A stretch of 47,565 nucleotides of DNA from CAZNFR01 sp964572225 (GCA_964572225.1 CAZNFR010000022.1:1-47565); one strand, 5' to 3'; positions 8,398 to 18,080 are shown, counted from the stretch's first letter. Program-made: numbers and translations. Notes: a model not told the origin generated them from the sequence alone.

Positions 8398-9429
8398 TTA
8401 CCCTTCCGCTTCCTGTCCGGATGTATATCTTTTCCATTTCTCAATAACTTCCTTCATATCGTCCGGAAGTTCAGAATCAAAAAATAAGTCCTTTCCGGTA
8501 ACAGGGTGGATAATGCCCAGGGATTTGGCATGGAGGGCCTGTCGGGGAAGTATGCTAAAGCAATTATTGATAAATTGTCTGTATTTGGTGAAAGTGGTTC
8601 CCCGGAGAATTTTGTCACCCCCATATTCAGGATCGTTGAACAGGGGATGGTTGATGTATTGAAAATGCACCCGGATCTGGTGTGTTCTTCCGGTTTCCAG
8701 TCTGCATTCCACCAGGTTTACGTAGGTGTATCTTTCCAGAACCCGGTAATGGGTTATGGCAGGTTTTCCTTCACTTTCATCTTCAAAGACAAACATTTTT
8801 TTACGGTCCTTGGGATTTCTTCCGATATTTCCGGTAATGGTTCCTTCTTCTTCTTCCAAATTGCCCCAGACAATGGCCTGGTAAGTACGTTTGGATGTTT
8901 TCTCGAAAAACTGCTTGGCCAGCCTGTTCATGGCGAATTCGTTCTTGGCAATGACCAGGAGTCCGGTGGTATCCTTATCAATTCGGTGGACAAGTCCGGG
9001 GCGCTCATTCCCTGATTTAAAAAGGGGCTCATTTCTGAGATGGTGCATAAGCGCATTTACCAGGGTTCCGGTATAATTTCCGTATCCGGGATGCACTACC
9101 ATTCCTGCTTTTTTATTTACAATAAGCAGATCATCATCTTCATAAAACACATCGAGGGGAATATTCTCGGGGATAAGCTCGATTTCCCGCGGGGGTTGAG
9201 GAAGAACCACGGAAATAATATCCGCGGGTTTTACCTTATAGTTGGGTTTAACAGGGTCTTCATTAACCAGGATATTGCCGGCATTTAGAGCAGCCTGTAT
9301 TCTTGAGCGGGAGGTATTTTCAAGTTTGTTAACCAGGAATTTATCTACTCTTAGCAGGCTTTGGCCCGGATCGGCAACAAAGCGGTAATGTTCGTATAAC
9401 TCCTGATTATCATGGTTATCTTCCTGCAT
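8398..9429 (-). CDS. rluD: RluA/RluD-family rRNA pseudouridine synthase
   Basis: The 343-residue protein has an N-terminal S4 RNA-binding domain (about 26-75, DKFLVNKLENTSRSRIQ) and a RluA-type catalytic domain. The active-site motif is HRIDKDTTG (148-156), with the nucleophile Asp151, and the conserved GRTHQIRVH block lies further on. Architecture and length fit RluD, which modifies helix 69 of 23S rRNA. The exact target cannot be proved from sequence, so the symbol is the best family guess. It lies between the T9SS cargo gene and ddl. Confidence 0.9.
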   Translation of the reverse strand: MQEDNHDNQELYEHYRFVADPGQSLLRVDKFLVNKLENTSRSRIQAALNAGNILVNEDPVKPNYKVKPADIISVVLPQPPREIELIPENIPLDVFYEDDDLLIVNKKAGMVVHPGYGNYTGTLVNALMHHLRNEPLFKSGNERPGLVHRIDKDTTGLLVIAKNEFAMNRLAKQFFEKTSKRTYQAIVWGNLEEEEGTITGNIGRNPKDRKKMFVFEDESEGKPAITHYRVLERYTYVNLVECRLETGRTHQIRVHFQYINHPLFNDPEYGGDKILRGTTFTKYRQFINNCFSILPRQALHAKSLGIIHPVTGKDLFFDSELPDDMKEVIEKWKRYTSGQEAEG

Positions 9430-9444
9430 GAGCGGGATGGGTAA

Positions 9445-11301
9445 TTATCTTTTAATGATCAGTTTTTGGGTACTGGTCTGTTGAGTGAGTCTGTTTTCTA
9501 TTCTGACAAGATAGACTCCTCCCTGGATCCCTGAGATATTTACACTTCCAAATTCCTCACCGCTTATTTCCAGAACCAGACGGCCCGTTAAATCATAGAT
9601 TTTCCCATTAAGATCGTATGGGTCCTGTTCACCCGTCTCAATGCTCAGATAATCTGAGGCAGGATTTGGAAAAATGCGTATGTTCATGGACGCACTTATT
9701 TCCTTTCCCCCGGAAGTGAAGAGGGGATCCATGCTGAGAACCGGTCTGATCATCAGGGCTCCGGGAATGCTTGAATTAACCCAGCCCTGACCCAGATTAT
9801 AGAAATTATTGGATTGATTGGGTTTATTAAGGTCAATACCAATATTGGAAAGAAGAGCGACGGTCTTGGTATACCCCACATAAAATGGTCCTTCCACTTT
9901 TACCGGTTCTTCGAGGGAATAGCTTACAAAGCCATTGAGTGAACCTGCGTAGAAGGGCCTTTCACCCGTTTTACTGTAAATAATGTTTCCGGGCTTTCCG
10001 TTGTTATCATCCCAAACTCTCAGGTAGAAGAAATAATTTAGGTTCAGGCTGTCTTTGAGTTGATTGAAATGCATTTTCACTGCTCTGAGGCTGTCCTCCC
10101 TAAATGCATTGAACCTGACTGCTACCGAGGCATTTTGTGTACCCTGACCGCGAAGCCCGTAACCCGCTTCGGCATTTCCATCATCATAGCTGTAGTAGTT
10201 GCTGAAGACCTGGGTGTAAGTTAGGGTATCGTTGGGTTTATAATCGAAAGCATCTGTACGCAGAAGCGTACTGATGTCAAAAACTGCCGAATCGTTCTCT
10301 CCAAATTCGAAAGGATAATCAAATTCAAAATTGAATGGCTGAGTTTCCCCGCTTGCCATATCGTTGGCTGTGGGAGTGGTATTGTAAGTAAACCCGGTTA
10401 AACGGTCTGTAATTCTCAGGGACTTGGTCACATTCCGTGTGATACTATCGAGATTGGCAATACTTGTGGTGAGAAAGGGTGCCCTCTGGGTGAAATAAGC
10501 CTGTTCAAGGTGGGTCCAGGGGATGGATGTGTAATCCTTAAGCAGGGTAGAGAGTGGGTGGACGAAACTCACATCCCGGTGAAGGGTATCGTTGCCATTT
10601 CTTCCCCGGTCCAGTTCCACATAATCTATATTCCAGTGGTCAACATTAGCCTGCTTGTCGGGATAATCATTGTTTCTGGACTGACTTGCATAGTTCATGA
10701 ATCTGAATTGAAAACCCTTGAACAAGTAGGCAGGATCGTATAGGGGAAGGATGACGTATTTAAATTCCCGTGAGGATGTTCCAGGTGTTTTCCAGACCCT
10801 TACCCATTCACCCGTGTTTCCGTCTTTAAAATCCAGGCAGAGGGAGTCGTTGGTTTCCGGTATTTCACCTAAACCGCCGGCCTGATAATAGAAGCTCAAG
10901 AAAATATTACTACCGGGATCGTAATCAAGATTGAGGGGTTTAGAAGTAAGGAAATCGGCTTCATAGGGGTTACTTCCGGCTTTGGGGTAATGACTTCCGT
11001 TAAAGTCGACTGCATCCATGGTAGCTACGCCGGCAGTAATTTGAGATTCGGAGTATTGGTTATTGATATAAGCTCTCTTGTCTGTCCACCGGGCAGGATC
11101 GGGCTCCACGAAACTATCGGAGAAGTCATCAATAAAAGGGAGTTCAAGTGTATCGGAAGTGCCTGCCTTTTTTGAAGCACTAAGGTTTTGATAAAACTCA
11201 GCTGCGACCGTATTTCCGGATAAGGGGATGAGGATTTCCTGGGCAATCAGGGAAGCAAAGGAAATTGAAAACAAGGATATGAGCAGAAAGCTTTTTTTCA
11301 T
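9445..11301 (-). CDS. Exported protein with T9SS type A C-terminal sorting domain
   Basis: The 618-residue protein starts with a signal peptide (MKKSFLLISLFSISFASLIAQ) and ends with the roughly 80-residue T9SS sorting domain (IRIFPNPASDYLSIETG ... GGVYLVRIE ... TQKLIIKR). It should cross the inner membrane by Sec and the outer membrane by the type IX system, with the sorting domain normally cleaved off. The middle is beta-rich, with segments resembling jellyroll adhesion or carbohydrate-binding modules (FIDDFSDSF, LSFYYQAGG), but no catalytic motif is visible. It lies inside a conserved-looking cell-wall cluster, which does not reveal its function. Confidence 0.88.
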   Translation of the reverse strand: MKKSFLLISLFSISFASLIAQEILIPLSGNTVAAEFYQNLSASKKAGTSDTLELPFIDDFSDSFVEPDPARWTDKRAYINNQYSESQITAGVATMDAVDFNGSHYPKAGSNPYEADFLTSKPLNLDYDPGSNIFLSFYYQAGGLGEIPETNDSLCLDFKDGNTGEWVRVWKTPGTSSREFKYVILPLYDPAYLFKGFQFRFMNYASQSRNNDYPDKQANVDHWNIDYVELDRGRNGNDTLHRDVSFVHPLSTLLKDYTSIPWTHLEQAYFTQRAPFLTTSIANLDSITRNVTKSLRITDRLTGFTYNTTPTANDMASGETQPFNFEFDYPFEFGENDSAVFDISTLLRTDAFDYKPNDTLTYTQVFSNYYSYDDGNAEAGYGLRGQGTQNASVAVRFNAFREDSLRAVKMHFNQLKDSLNLNYFFYLRVWDDNNGKPGNIIYSKTGERPFYAGSLNGFVSYSLEEPVKVEGPFYVGYTKTVALLSNIGIDLNKPNQSNNFYNLGQGWVNSSIPGALMIRPVLSMDPLFTSGGKEISASMNIRIFPNPASDYLSIETGEQDPYDLNGKIYDLTGRLVLEISGEEFGSVNISGIQGGVYLVRIENRLTQQTSTQKLIIKR

Positions 11302-11383
11302 ACAATCCGAACGTCAATTATGCTTTTTTATTTTCTTTAACAAGGGTATACCTTAAAAATCGGGAATTACGATCCGGTTTGGA

Positions 11384-12244
11384 TTAGAGTCCGGAATCTT
11401 CCTCATCAAAAAATTCCTCCATAAATTTTTCATCCTCATTCAACAGAAGTGAATCGGGAACAGGCACCTTGGTGGAGTCGACCGTGAGCCAGATATCCAC
11501 ATTGGCTCCCAGCTGCATTTCGTTTCCGTCCTCAAAGGAAGGTTTCTGTCTCCATATCACGGCAGATACGGAGTCTTCTTCATTTAGAATGGTTTTATCG
11601 TAGATCACCGCACCAATGTTAAGGTATCGGTCGGCGAGAAATTTCTTGGCTAAAAAGAGGTTAAATCCTGTCAGATTCGGTACCCGGGTGGTTTCATTAC
11701 TCAATCCGTTACCCAAAACCAGGTCGATCTCCGACCCTTTGGGAATCAGCATTCCGGGTTCGGCAAGGCTGTCATTGAATTTCTGTTCGAGAACAACATT
11801 AACCGCAATATCCGGTTTATAGGATATTTTCCCCAGGATCAATCCGTAATTTTCAAGGATAGCCCGTGACTGACGCAGAGAAACACCGGTTACCCTTGGC
11901 ATGGATACCTTTTCAGGGTTAACGGCATTCATGGTCAGATAAATACGTCTGTTTTGCTTCACTTTTGACCCGGGTTCCGGATTTTGTCTGGCAACCGTAC
12001 CTCGGGGCAGTTCCCTGTAAAAGATTGAATCTATGATTTCGTAGCGCAGATCCTTTACGTCTATAATGGTTTTTGCCTCCTCTTCAGTAAGTCCGGATAG
12101 ATCGGGAACACTGATTCTTTGCCCGTGGCGGGTATAGATTTTTAACCAGATAAAGGTTCCGGATACCAAAATTACAATAGCAATGGCCGCAATCAGGTAG
12201 TACTTCAGCATTTGCCTGCTGATCAAAAATTTGAGGACGTCCAT
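11384..12244 (-). CDS. PASTA-domain membrane protein
   Basis: The protein has one N-terminal transmembrane helix (about 15-38, YYLIAAIAIVILVSGTFIWL) and three tandem PASTA domains with the typical P-x-L-x-G/G-V opening (VPDLSGLT, MPRVTGVS, VPNLTGFN), ending in an acidic tail. PASTA domains bind muropeptides or act as spacers; here there is no attached kinase, as is usual in Bacteroidota. I chose the ATG at 12244 (286 residues). The TTG 24 bases upstream lies inside a -7 promoter element and is probably not a start. Neighbours RluD and Ddl suggest a cell-wall role. Confidence 0.85.
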   Translation of the reverse strand: MDVLKFLISRQMLKYYLIAAIAIVILVSGTFIWLKIYTRHGQRISVPDLSGLTEEEAKTIIDVKDLRYEIIDSIFYRELPRGTVARQNPEPGSKVKQNRRIYLTMNAVNPEKVSMPRVTGVSLRQSRAILENYGLILGKISYKPDIAVNVVLEQKFNDSLAEPGMLIPKGSEIDLVLGNGLSNETTRVPNLTGFNLFLAKKFLADRYLNIGAVIYDKTILNEEDSVSAVIWRQKPSFEDGNEMQLGANVDIWLTVDSTKVPVPDSLLLNEDEKFMEEFFDEEDSGL

Positions 12245-12265
12245 AATTAATGCCTTAAGGTTGGA

Positions 12266-12273
12266 CAAATATA
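12266..12273 (-). promoter_or_regulatory. -7 promoter element for the PASTA gene
   Basis: TATATTTG read on the minus strand is a perfect TAnnTTTG. Transcription would start near 12260, about 16 bases before the ATG at 12244. No clear -33 TTTG lies 19 bases upstream. Confidence 0.4.
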
Positions 12274-12309
12274 ATTAAATGCAGATTAAGAACGGGGTTT
12301 TCCCTGGTT

Positions 12310-13422
12310 TTAATATTCCCTGAGTATATTATAAACGCTGTCTCTTTCTACCGGTTTCCTGCCAAGATCTTTAATGATCCGGATGATTTCGTCGACGGTC
12401 ATAGCCGGGGATTGTTCTTCCGCTCCGGCCATGGAATAGATCCGCGTTGTATCTTCGATGGTTCCGTCCAGATCGTCTGCTCCGAAGGAAAGGATGAGCC
12501 TGGCGAGGTCTTTCCCAATCATGGGCCAGTATACTTTGATGTGTGGGATATTATCGAGGAAGATCCTGCTGATGGCAAAGGTTTTCAGGTCCTCCAAATA
12601 ACTCACTTCCCCGATATCCGATAGTTCATTGTTTCTGTTCCTGTATTTCAAGGGTATAAAAGCATTGAAGCCCAGGGTTCTGTCCTGTAATTCCCTCAAA
12701 CGGCGCAGGTGGTCAATCCGGTGTTCATGTTTTTCGATATGTCCGTAAAGCATGGTGGCATTAGAGGGAATTCCGAGATTATGCGCAGTCTCATGTATGG
12801 TAAGCCACCTTTCGGAACTGCTTTTATCGGGACATATCTCTTTACGTATGGTTTCATCAAATATCTCTGCACCACCTCCAGGGATGGAATCAAGTCCGGC
12901 TTTACTCAAAAGTTGCAGGGTATCCCCAATATCTTTTCCGGCCTTTAGCCCCATATGATCAATTTCTGCTGCGGTAAAGGCTTTGATATGCAGTTTCGGA
13001 TTGGTTTCCCGAACCAGTTGAAGCAGTCCGGCATAATACTCTGCATTTCGCTGTGGGTCTACTCCGCCGACTATATGAACCTCTGTAATTCCTGAGTCAA
13101 GGGTTTTTTCTATTTCCAGGCGTATTTCTTCCAAGCTCATTTCCCAGGCTCCTTCCTGGTTTAGTTTTCGGGAGTAGGAACAGAAACGGCAACTGTGAAT
13201 GCAGATGTTGGTGGGTTCAAGATGTATGTTACGATTGAAATAGACGAGGTTCCCGTTCATTTTTCGGTTAAGATGATTGGCAAGCATCCCCAGCAGGGAA
13301 AGGTCAAATTCCCGGAAAAGCAGGATTCCCTCCTCCGGAGATATTCTTTCCTGATGGAGAATCTTTCCGGCTATCCTTTTCTGAACTCCGCTAAGGCTTG
13401 AAATGACATCCTGAATTTCCAT
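12310..13422 (-). CDS. mqnE: Aminofutalosine synthase (radical SAM), menaquinone pathway
   Basis: MqnE joins chorismate-derived enolpyruvyl benzoate to SAM to form aminofutalosine in the futalosine route to menaquinone. The [4Fe-4S] motif C-x3-C-x2-C is at Cys74, Cys78 and Cys81 (NICIHSCRFC). The C-terminal segments DDLDGTIEDTTRIYSMAGAE and GRKPVERDSVYN favour MqnE over its relative MqnC. Length (370 residues) is normal. The ATG at 13422 overlaps the upstream stop as TGATG; a GTG three bases earlier is an alternative start. It is translationally coupled to the FAD-dependent oxidoreductase upstream. Confidence 0.9.
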   Translation of the reverse strand: MEIQDVISSLSGVQKRIAGKILHQERISPEEGILLFREFDLSLLGMLANHLNRKMNGNLVYFNRNIHLEPTNICIHSCRFCSYSRKLNQEGAWEMSLEEIRLEIEKTLDSGITEVHIVGGVDPQRNAEYYAGLLQLVRETNPKLHIKAFTAAEIDHMGLKAGKDIGDTLQLLSKAGLDSIPGGGAEIFDETIRKEICPDKSSSERWLTIHETAHNLGIPSNATMLYGHIEKHEHRIDHLRRLRELQDRTLGFNAFIPLKYRNRNNELSDIGEVSYLEDLKTFAISRIFLDNIPHIKVYWPMIGKDLARLILSFGADDLDGTIEDTTRIYSMAGAEEQSPAMTVDEIIRIIKDLGRKPVERDSVYNILREY

Positions 13423-14861
13423 CACCCCTGGGTTTTTACAAGTCCGGTTTTGGTAATGATGCTTGATTCCTGGTAAACTTCGTAGTCGGTATTAATATTC
13501 CAGAGGTCATGATCGGCAGCATTAAGCACATTTTCTGCGGCCATGATCCCCATAAATATGCTGTGGTCCTGATTGTTATATTTATAGGCACCGTACCTTC
13601 CTATGGCCTGAAGATTCTGAACACTTCTGAGAAAGGATTCCACAGATTTAAGTTGGTCTTTATATCCCTTAAAATAAACAGGGTAGCATCTGGGGATTCT
13701 GACAACCTGACCTTCTTCCACTTCCCCGTTTTGAAGGAGGCCGGTTTTTTGGATTTCTTCTCGGGCGAGTCGAACAAACTTTTCATCTTCGTAGCTCCAT
13801 TCAGGATCCTCAAAATTACACCAGTATTCCATGCAGAGGATGGATGATTTTTCTTCCCCGTAAAGCTCCGGAAGCCAGTTCCGGAAATTGGTTATTCTAC
13901 CGGTTTTCAGTTCGGCCGAGTGAATATAGAGCCACTGATCATTAAACAAGTCTGTTTTGTTAACTTTCAGGTAAACAAGAACCGTATTTCTGAATTTAAG
14001 GGCGTTGGCACTTTCCTTAACGGGGTAAGGTGTTTCCGCCATGCGGCCAACCAGGAGTGATATGGGCATGGATGAAATAATATGGTCGTATTCTTTGTAT
14101 TCACCCGAAGTAAGCTCAAGACCTTTGACAATCCTTCCCGAGGTCACTACTTTTTCCACTCCCTTTTCGAGGTATATGTTTCCCCCGTTTTCCTTTACCT
14201 TGTCTGCCATTTTCTGATATACTGAACCAGTTCCGTTTATGGGGTAGGCAAACTGGTCTACCAGGGTTTTATGCTCATTGTTTTTACCTTTCAGAAGGGC
14301 ATTTTTTATGGCCCCAAATAGGGAAAGTTTTTTGATTCTCTGCGAGGCAAAATCAGAATCGAGCTGATCACATCGGATCCCCCATAATTTCTCACTGTAG
14401 GTTTTAAAGAAGATTTGATAAAGCCTTTTGCCGAATCTCCGGGTAACCCAGGATTCAAAGGTACCGGTATCCTTCACGGGAAAAACTCTTTGGATCATAT
14501 AGCTTACCACACAGCGGGTTGCTTCAAAAATACCGAGTCCTTTCAGAGCATTGGAAGGTTTTAACGGGTAATCAAAGAACCGGTTTTTATAAAAAATACG
14601 GGTCTGACGATTTACAATATCGTATTCATCTCCTATGACTTCAAGCCACAGCTGGTTTACCCTTATATCCATGCTGAAAAAGCGGTGAGGACCAAGATCC
14701 ACCGTCTGGTTCCAGAGTTTAAAGGATTTGGCCATTCCTCCTATGGACCCTGATATTTCAAAAACGTCAAGTTTTTCAACTTCACCCGTTTTGATAGATT
14801 TAGATAGTTCGTATGCGGCGGTAATGCCGGCAGGCCCCGCTCCAATAACCGCTATTTTCAT
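13422..14861 (-). CDS. FAD-dependent amine oxidase-like oxidoreductase
   Basis: This 479-residue flavoprotein opens with the dinucleotide-binding motif VIGAGPAGITAAYEL (4-18) and has the DLGPHRFF segment found in protoporphyrinogen oxidase-like and UDP-galactopyranose mutase-like enzymes. A second FAD-contacting segment is near the C-terminus (YNNQDHSIFMGIMAAENVL). The substrate is unknown; sugar-nucleotide or lipid-linked substrates are possible because the upstream gene is a glycosyltransferase. I start at the ATG at 14861, since the TTG at 14882 overlaps the promoter. It overlaps mqnE by one base, but a role in menaquinone synthesis is not established. Confidence 0.75.
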   Translation of the reverse strand: MKIAVIGAGPAGITAAYELSKSIKTGEVEKLDVFEISGSIGGMAKSFKLWNQTVDLGPHRFFSMDIRVNQLWLEVIGDEYDIVNRQTRIFYKNRFFDYPLKPSNALKGLGIFEATRCVVSYMIQRVFPVKDTGTFESWVTRRFGKRLYQIFFKTYSEKLWGIRCDQLDSDFASQRIKKLSLFGAIKNALLKGKNNEHKTLVDQFAYPINGTGSVYQKMADKVKENGGNIYLEKGVEKVVTSGRIVKGLELTSGEYKEYDHIISSMPISLLVGRMAETPYPVKESANALKFRNTVLVYLKVNKTDLFNDQWLYIHSAELKTGRITNFRNWLPELYGEEKSSILCMEYWCNFEDPEWSYEDEKFVRLAREEIQKTGLLQNGEVEEGQVVRIPRCYPVYFKGYKDQLKSVESFLRSVQNLQAIGRYGAYKYNNQDHSIFMGIMAAENVLNAADHDLWNINTDYEVYQESSIITKTGLVKTQG

Positions 14862-14879
14862 AGTTTTAGATTTAGCTTG

Positions 14880-14910
14880 CAAAAATAAGAAAATTGATTA
14901 AGCATGCAAT
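14880..14910 (-). promoter_or_regulatory. Promoter for the oxidoreductase-mqnE operon
   Basis: On the minus strand, ATTG (14907-14910) is followed after exactly 19 bases by TATTTTTG (14880-14887), a good -33/-7 pair with one mismatch. Transcription would begin near 14874, 13 bases before the ATG at 14861. The pair lies in the short gap after the large glycosyltransferase gene. Confidence 0.55.
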
Positions 14911-17676
14911 TTAGAAGCTATTTGCGTACTCAATAATTTGCCGTGCTCTTTCTTCGTCTCCGTTTTGGCGAAAAATATCTGCAATGAGGTAATAAGCAGG
15001 TTTGTATCCGGCATTGTATTCCAGGGCCTTATTCAATTGCTGGAGAGCCATATCGTTTTTTTCCTTAAGCATATAGGAAAGTCCGAGGTAGTGATAAGCC
15101 TGAACAAATTTATAGTTGATTCCGAGGGTTTCATTAAAATATAGAATGGCTCTGTCAACCAGCTGAACATTATTTTGCATTTGCCCCTCATTCAGGTAGG
15201 AGTAACCAATAAGGTTTACGGCTTTATCGTAGCGTGGATAAAATTCCAGCAGGGTATTCAGTACTTTTCTGGCATTTCCAAAGTCCCTCAGGATAATATA
15301 AGCGGTAGCGAGGTCAAGATGTGCAACCTCGTTATGGGGGTCATATTCAATGGCGGCCCTGAGGTGTTCAATTCCCCGCTGAAAGGTTTCCATGTCGCTG
15401 TTCCGGCGAGCTTCATCGATCAGGGTATGTCCCAGATAGTCATTCCGGTTTTCCCTTTTTACCACTGCCCCCACAACTACATCATCAACCTTTATTTCAT
15501 GGATGGTATTTTTGGGGGGCCAGATACGATTCCGGATATGAAAGGGGTCGATATAGTTGCAGAAGAAAACAGCATAATCCCAGTCATGTTGTCCGCGATC
15601 ATAATACCGGGTATAGGGCAGGGTCACTTCTTCCTCATGGTCACGGAAATAATAGGACATGATCAGGTGGGGGGCATTGGAGATTATCCGTAATTTCTCT
15701 TCCCGGTTTTCTGAATCTTTTATTTCATTTACGATAAGCCATTCAGATGCAGGCTTGAGACTGTTCATGTAATAGTCCGTTTCATATTTTTTATAGGCTT
15801 TATCAATACCGCCGGCGAGTTGATTGAAATATATGTATTGAAGAGGGTAGTTTCTGAATGAATGGGCCAGGGGGCCGGCAAAGGCAGCAAGGATGAGCAC
15901 GATTATGACTGTACGAATGATGATTTTTCCGGAGAGATTTTTAAGCCAGCTGGCCGTAATTGCAGCGAGGGCAGCCATGGAGGGATAAACGAATAAAAGA
16001 TGCCTCCATCCACCATATATATTTGAATCCCGGTAAATTACATAAGCTACCGGAAATATGGCTGTAAAGTACAATAGAAGTATCCAGAGGGGGCGTATCT
16101 CTTTTCTTTTTTCCCAGCTGATAAGAATATTGAATACAAACAGACTCAAAACAATTATGGGTACGGTAATAAGGATATTTTTGGGAAGATAGTACCAGGG
16201 AAGATTATCCGACCAAATGACCTCACCTTCGAACATTACCCTAAGGGCCACGCTGATATCAGCCATCATTTCAAAAGCTTTAAATGGGTTTTTTAGCGGG
16301 GCCTCCAGGGCATAGGGCCAGGGAAGAAGGCTGATAAAAAATCCGGCTATGGAAATCCCGGCAATAAAAACCATACCCTTTCCTGCGAAGCGCAGATATT
16401 GCTTTGAGAATGCAGGCCAGGGCCAGGATGTAAAAATCACAAAGAGTCCGCTGAACATCAGAAGATAAGGGATCAGTACCAGTCCGCCAATTCGAATGGA
16501 AGTGGTCCAGGCGATACCCAGGGCGATATACAGGGCGTGATTAAAGGAAAACTCCGGTAGTTTCCTTAAAAACCTGAATATCTGGTATATGGTAAAGATG
16601 TATCCCATCGCAAAAGGCATATCCAGCGGATTATTCATCGCGTGCCCCAGGAATCTGGGGGAAAAGGCCAGGAAGAGCATCGCAAGGAAACCTCCGAAGT
16701 TTCCTGCAAGCAACCGTACCATAAGTCCGGTGAAGATAATCGCCAACGCACCGGTGATGCCATTGAATATATGTCGGGTCTCGTAGACCTTTTCGATGTT
16801 GAAAGCCTTAATGAACAGATAAGCAAAAAGATCGAATGACTGTCCGTAATAATTCAGTTTATACTGCGGATCATGAAGGGCCAGGGTATCTTCACCGCCG
16901 GATTTAAAATAGTTATATACTTTCTCGGCGTGCATATGATGTTTCTCCTCATCCCCGCTAATGGCTGCATTAAAGCTGATGGCCGGGATCAGGAGCAGGA
17001 TGACCAGAGCAGTTATGAGAAATACGAACCGGAAGATGGGGTTTTCTTTTCGGAAGGACCAGGAGCTTGTGGATTTGAACTCCTTAAGGGAGAGATTCAC
17101 GTTCCAGTGGATGCTTCTTCTTATTTTTGGAGGATGGAAGCTAAAGGCCTTACGGATCCCTTTCCCGGGGAGCCCTGCATAGCGCTGCTCGAGGGTTAGG
17201 AAAGAGGGATTGATATTCATTCTTTCCAGATACCATTCCAGATCGTTCGCCGGACTATTTGAGTTTCCTGCCGGGAGTCCACTTAAATACTGGTACAATT
17301 CCTTACCCAGAAAAACGATGCCCGAGCCATGAAAGGGCTGGTCCTTAAAAAGGACCCGCTTGTATTGAGAGGGACCGGGAAACTCATCTATTCTCTTCGT
17401 AAGTTCGGAAAAATTGAAGCCGGCAGACAGGGCCGCGGAGGGCATTAGAAGATATCCCTGATACTCTCCTTCAAGGGAAGGAAGTAACCTTCCTTCCGAG
17501 GAGAGAATTTTGGAATTATTCTCTTCCGGATTTTTACCGTTGATATCAAGGAGAAGAAGCTCGAATGCTTCTCCGGAATCTGTATCCGGAGTTTTGTCAG
17601 AATAGATCAGAATAGCGATCGGGCTTGGCGATTCAGGAGTGGATTTTTGATTTCCGGGCCGGTTTTTTCTGGACAT
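14911..17676 (-). CDS. Large membrane glycosyltransferase (GT39/PMT-like) with C-terminal TPRs
   Basis: The protein (921 residues from the ATG at 17676; a TTG at 17697 is less likely) has three parts. Residues 1-210 are soluble and unrecognised. From about 214 there are many transmembrane helices typical of lipid-phosphosugar-dependent glycosyltransferases, with an acidic SGDEEKHH motif right after helix 1, where ArnT/PMT enzymes carry catalytic acids. The last ~170 residues are periplasmic TPR-like repeats (AAIEYDPHNEVAHLDLATAYI and similar). A transfer of sugar to a lipid or protein on the periplasmic face is likely; the acceptor is unknown. It follows the rpmH terminator, so it should have its own promoter, though no clear -7 element is visible. 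Confidence 0.75.
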   Translation of the reverse strand: MSRKNRPGNQKSTPESPSPIAILIYSDKTPDTDSGEAFELLLLDINGKNPEENNSKILSSEGRLLPSLEGEYQGYLLMPSAALSAGFNFSELTKRIDEFPGPSQYKRVLFKDQPFHGSGIVFLGKELYQYLSGLPAGNSNSPANDLEWYLERMNINPSFLTLEQRYAGLPGKGIRKAFSFHPPKIRRSIHWNVNLSLKEFKSTSSWSFRKENPIFRFVFLITALVILLLIPAISFNAAISGDEEKHHMHAEKVYNYFKSGGEDTLALHDPQYKLNYYGQSFDLFAYLFIKAFNIEKVYETRHIFNGITGALAIIFTGLMVRLLAGNFGGFLAMLFLAFSPRFLGHAMNNPLDMPFAMGYIFTIYQIFRFLRKLPEFSFNHALYIALGIAWTTSIRIGGLVLIPYLLMFSGLFVIFTSWPWPAFSKQYLRFAGKGMVFIAGISIAGFFISLLPWPYALEAPLKNPFKAFEMMADISVALRVMFEGEVIWSDNLPWYYLPKNILITVPIIVLSLFVFNILISWEKRKEIRPLWILLLYFTAIFPVAYVIYRDSNIYGGWRHLLFVYPSMAALAAITASWLKNLSGKIIIRTVIIVLILAAFAGPLAHSFRNYPLQYIYFNQLAGGIDKAYKKYETDYYMNSLKPASEWLIVNEIKDSENREEKLRIISNAPHLIMSYYFRDHEEEVTLPYTRYYDRGQHDWDYAVFFCNYIDPFHIRNRIWPPKNTIHEIKVDDVVVGAVVKRENRNDYLGHTLIDEARRNSDMETFQRGIEHLRAAIEYDPHNEVAHLDLATAYIILRDFGNARKVLNTLLEFYPRYDKAVNLIGYSYLNEGQMQNNVQLVDRAILYFNETLGINYKFVQAYHYLGLSYMLKEKNDMALQQLNKALEYNAGYKPAYYLIADIFRQNGDEERARQIIEYANSF

Positions 17677-17747
17677 AACACTACAGGATGGTTGCAAGGG
17701 TGAAGATAAGAAATAATTGACGTCTCCTCTAGTTTACCGGCATAAAA

Positions 17748-17778
17748 TGAAAAAGGGCATCCTGAAAGAATGCCCTTT
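17748..17778 (-). terminator. Terminator after rpmH
   Basis: A perfect 9-bp stem pairs AAAGGGCAT (17752-17760) with ATGCCCTTT (17770-17778) around a 9-base loop. Read on the minus strand it is followed by a T-rich tract, and it lies about 20 bases beyond the rpmH stop. Confidence 0.8.
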
Positions 17779-17796
17779 GAATAAGTAATTATGAAA

Positions 17797-17955
17797 CTAT
17801 TTTTTGTGTCTTGCTTCATCAGAAACAGTCAACTTCTTCCTGCCTTTGGCCCTGCGTGAAGCCAGTACTTTTCTTCCGTTGGCAGTTGCCATTCTTTCCC
17901 TGAAACCGTGCTTGTTTTTCCGTTTTCTTCTGGAAGGTTGAAATGTTCTTTTCAT
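17797..17955 (-). CDS. rpmH: 50S ribosomal protein L34
   Basis: This 52-residue gene encodes MKRTFQPSRRKRKNKHGF at its start, then ERMATANGRKVLASRRAKGRK, which is an unmistakable L34 sequence. It is very basic, as expected for a protein that fills gaps in 23S rRNA. The Bacteroidota form has a short extra tail (KKLTVSDEARHKK). It has its own promoter and terminator and so looks monocistronic. It is not next to rnpA or dnaA, the usual arrangement in many other phyla. Confidence 0.97.
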   Translation of the reverse strand: MKRTFQPSRRKRKNKHGFRERMATANGRKVLASRRAKGRKKLTVSDEARHKK

Positions 17956-18050
17956 GATTTATTCATTTATCTATAATCAGCGATCTTGTTCCGATCCCTG
18001 TTTTTCTGGTTAAACTTTTCCACTGACAAGAATATTTTCAAAGAGGACTG

Positions 18051-18080
18051 CAAAATTAACCATTTTATATTTATTTCAAA
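18051..18080 (-). promoter_or_regulatory. Promoter of rpmH
   Basis: On the minus strand, TTTG (18077-18080) and TAATTTTG (18051-18058) are separated by 18 bases, both perfect matches to the Bacteroidota -33 and -7 elements. Transcription near 18045 would give a leader of about 90 bases before rpmH. Confidence 0.65.
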
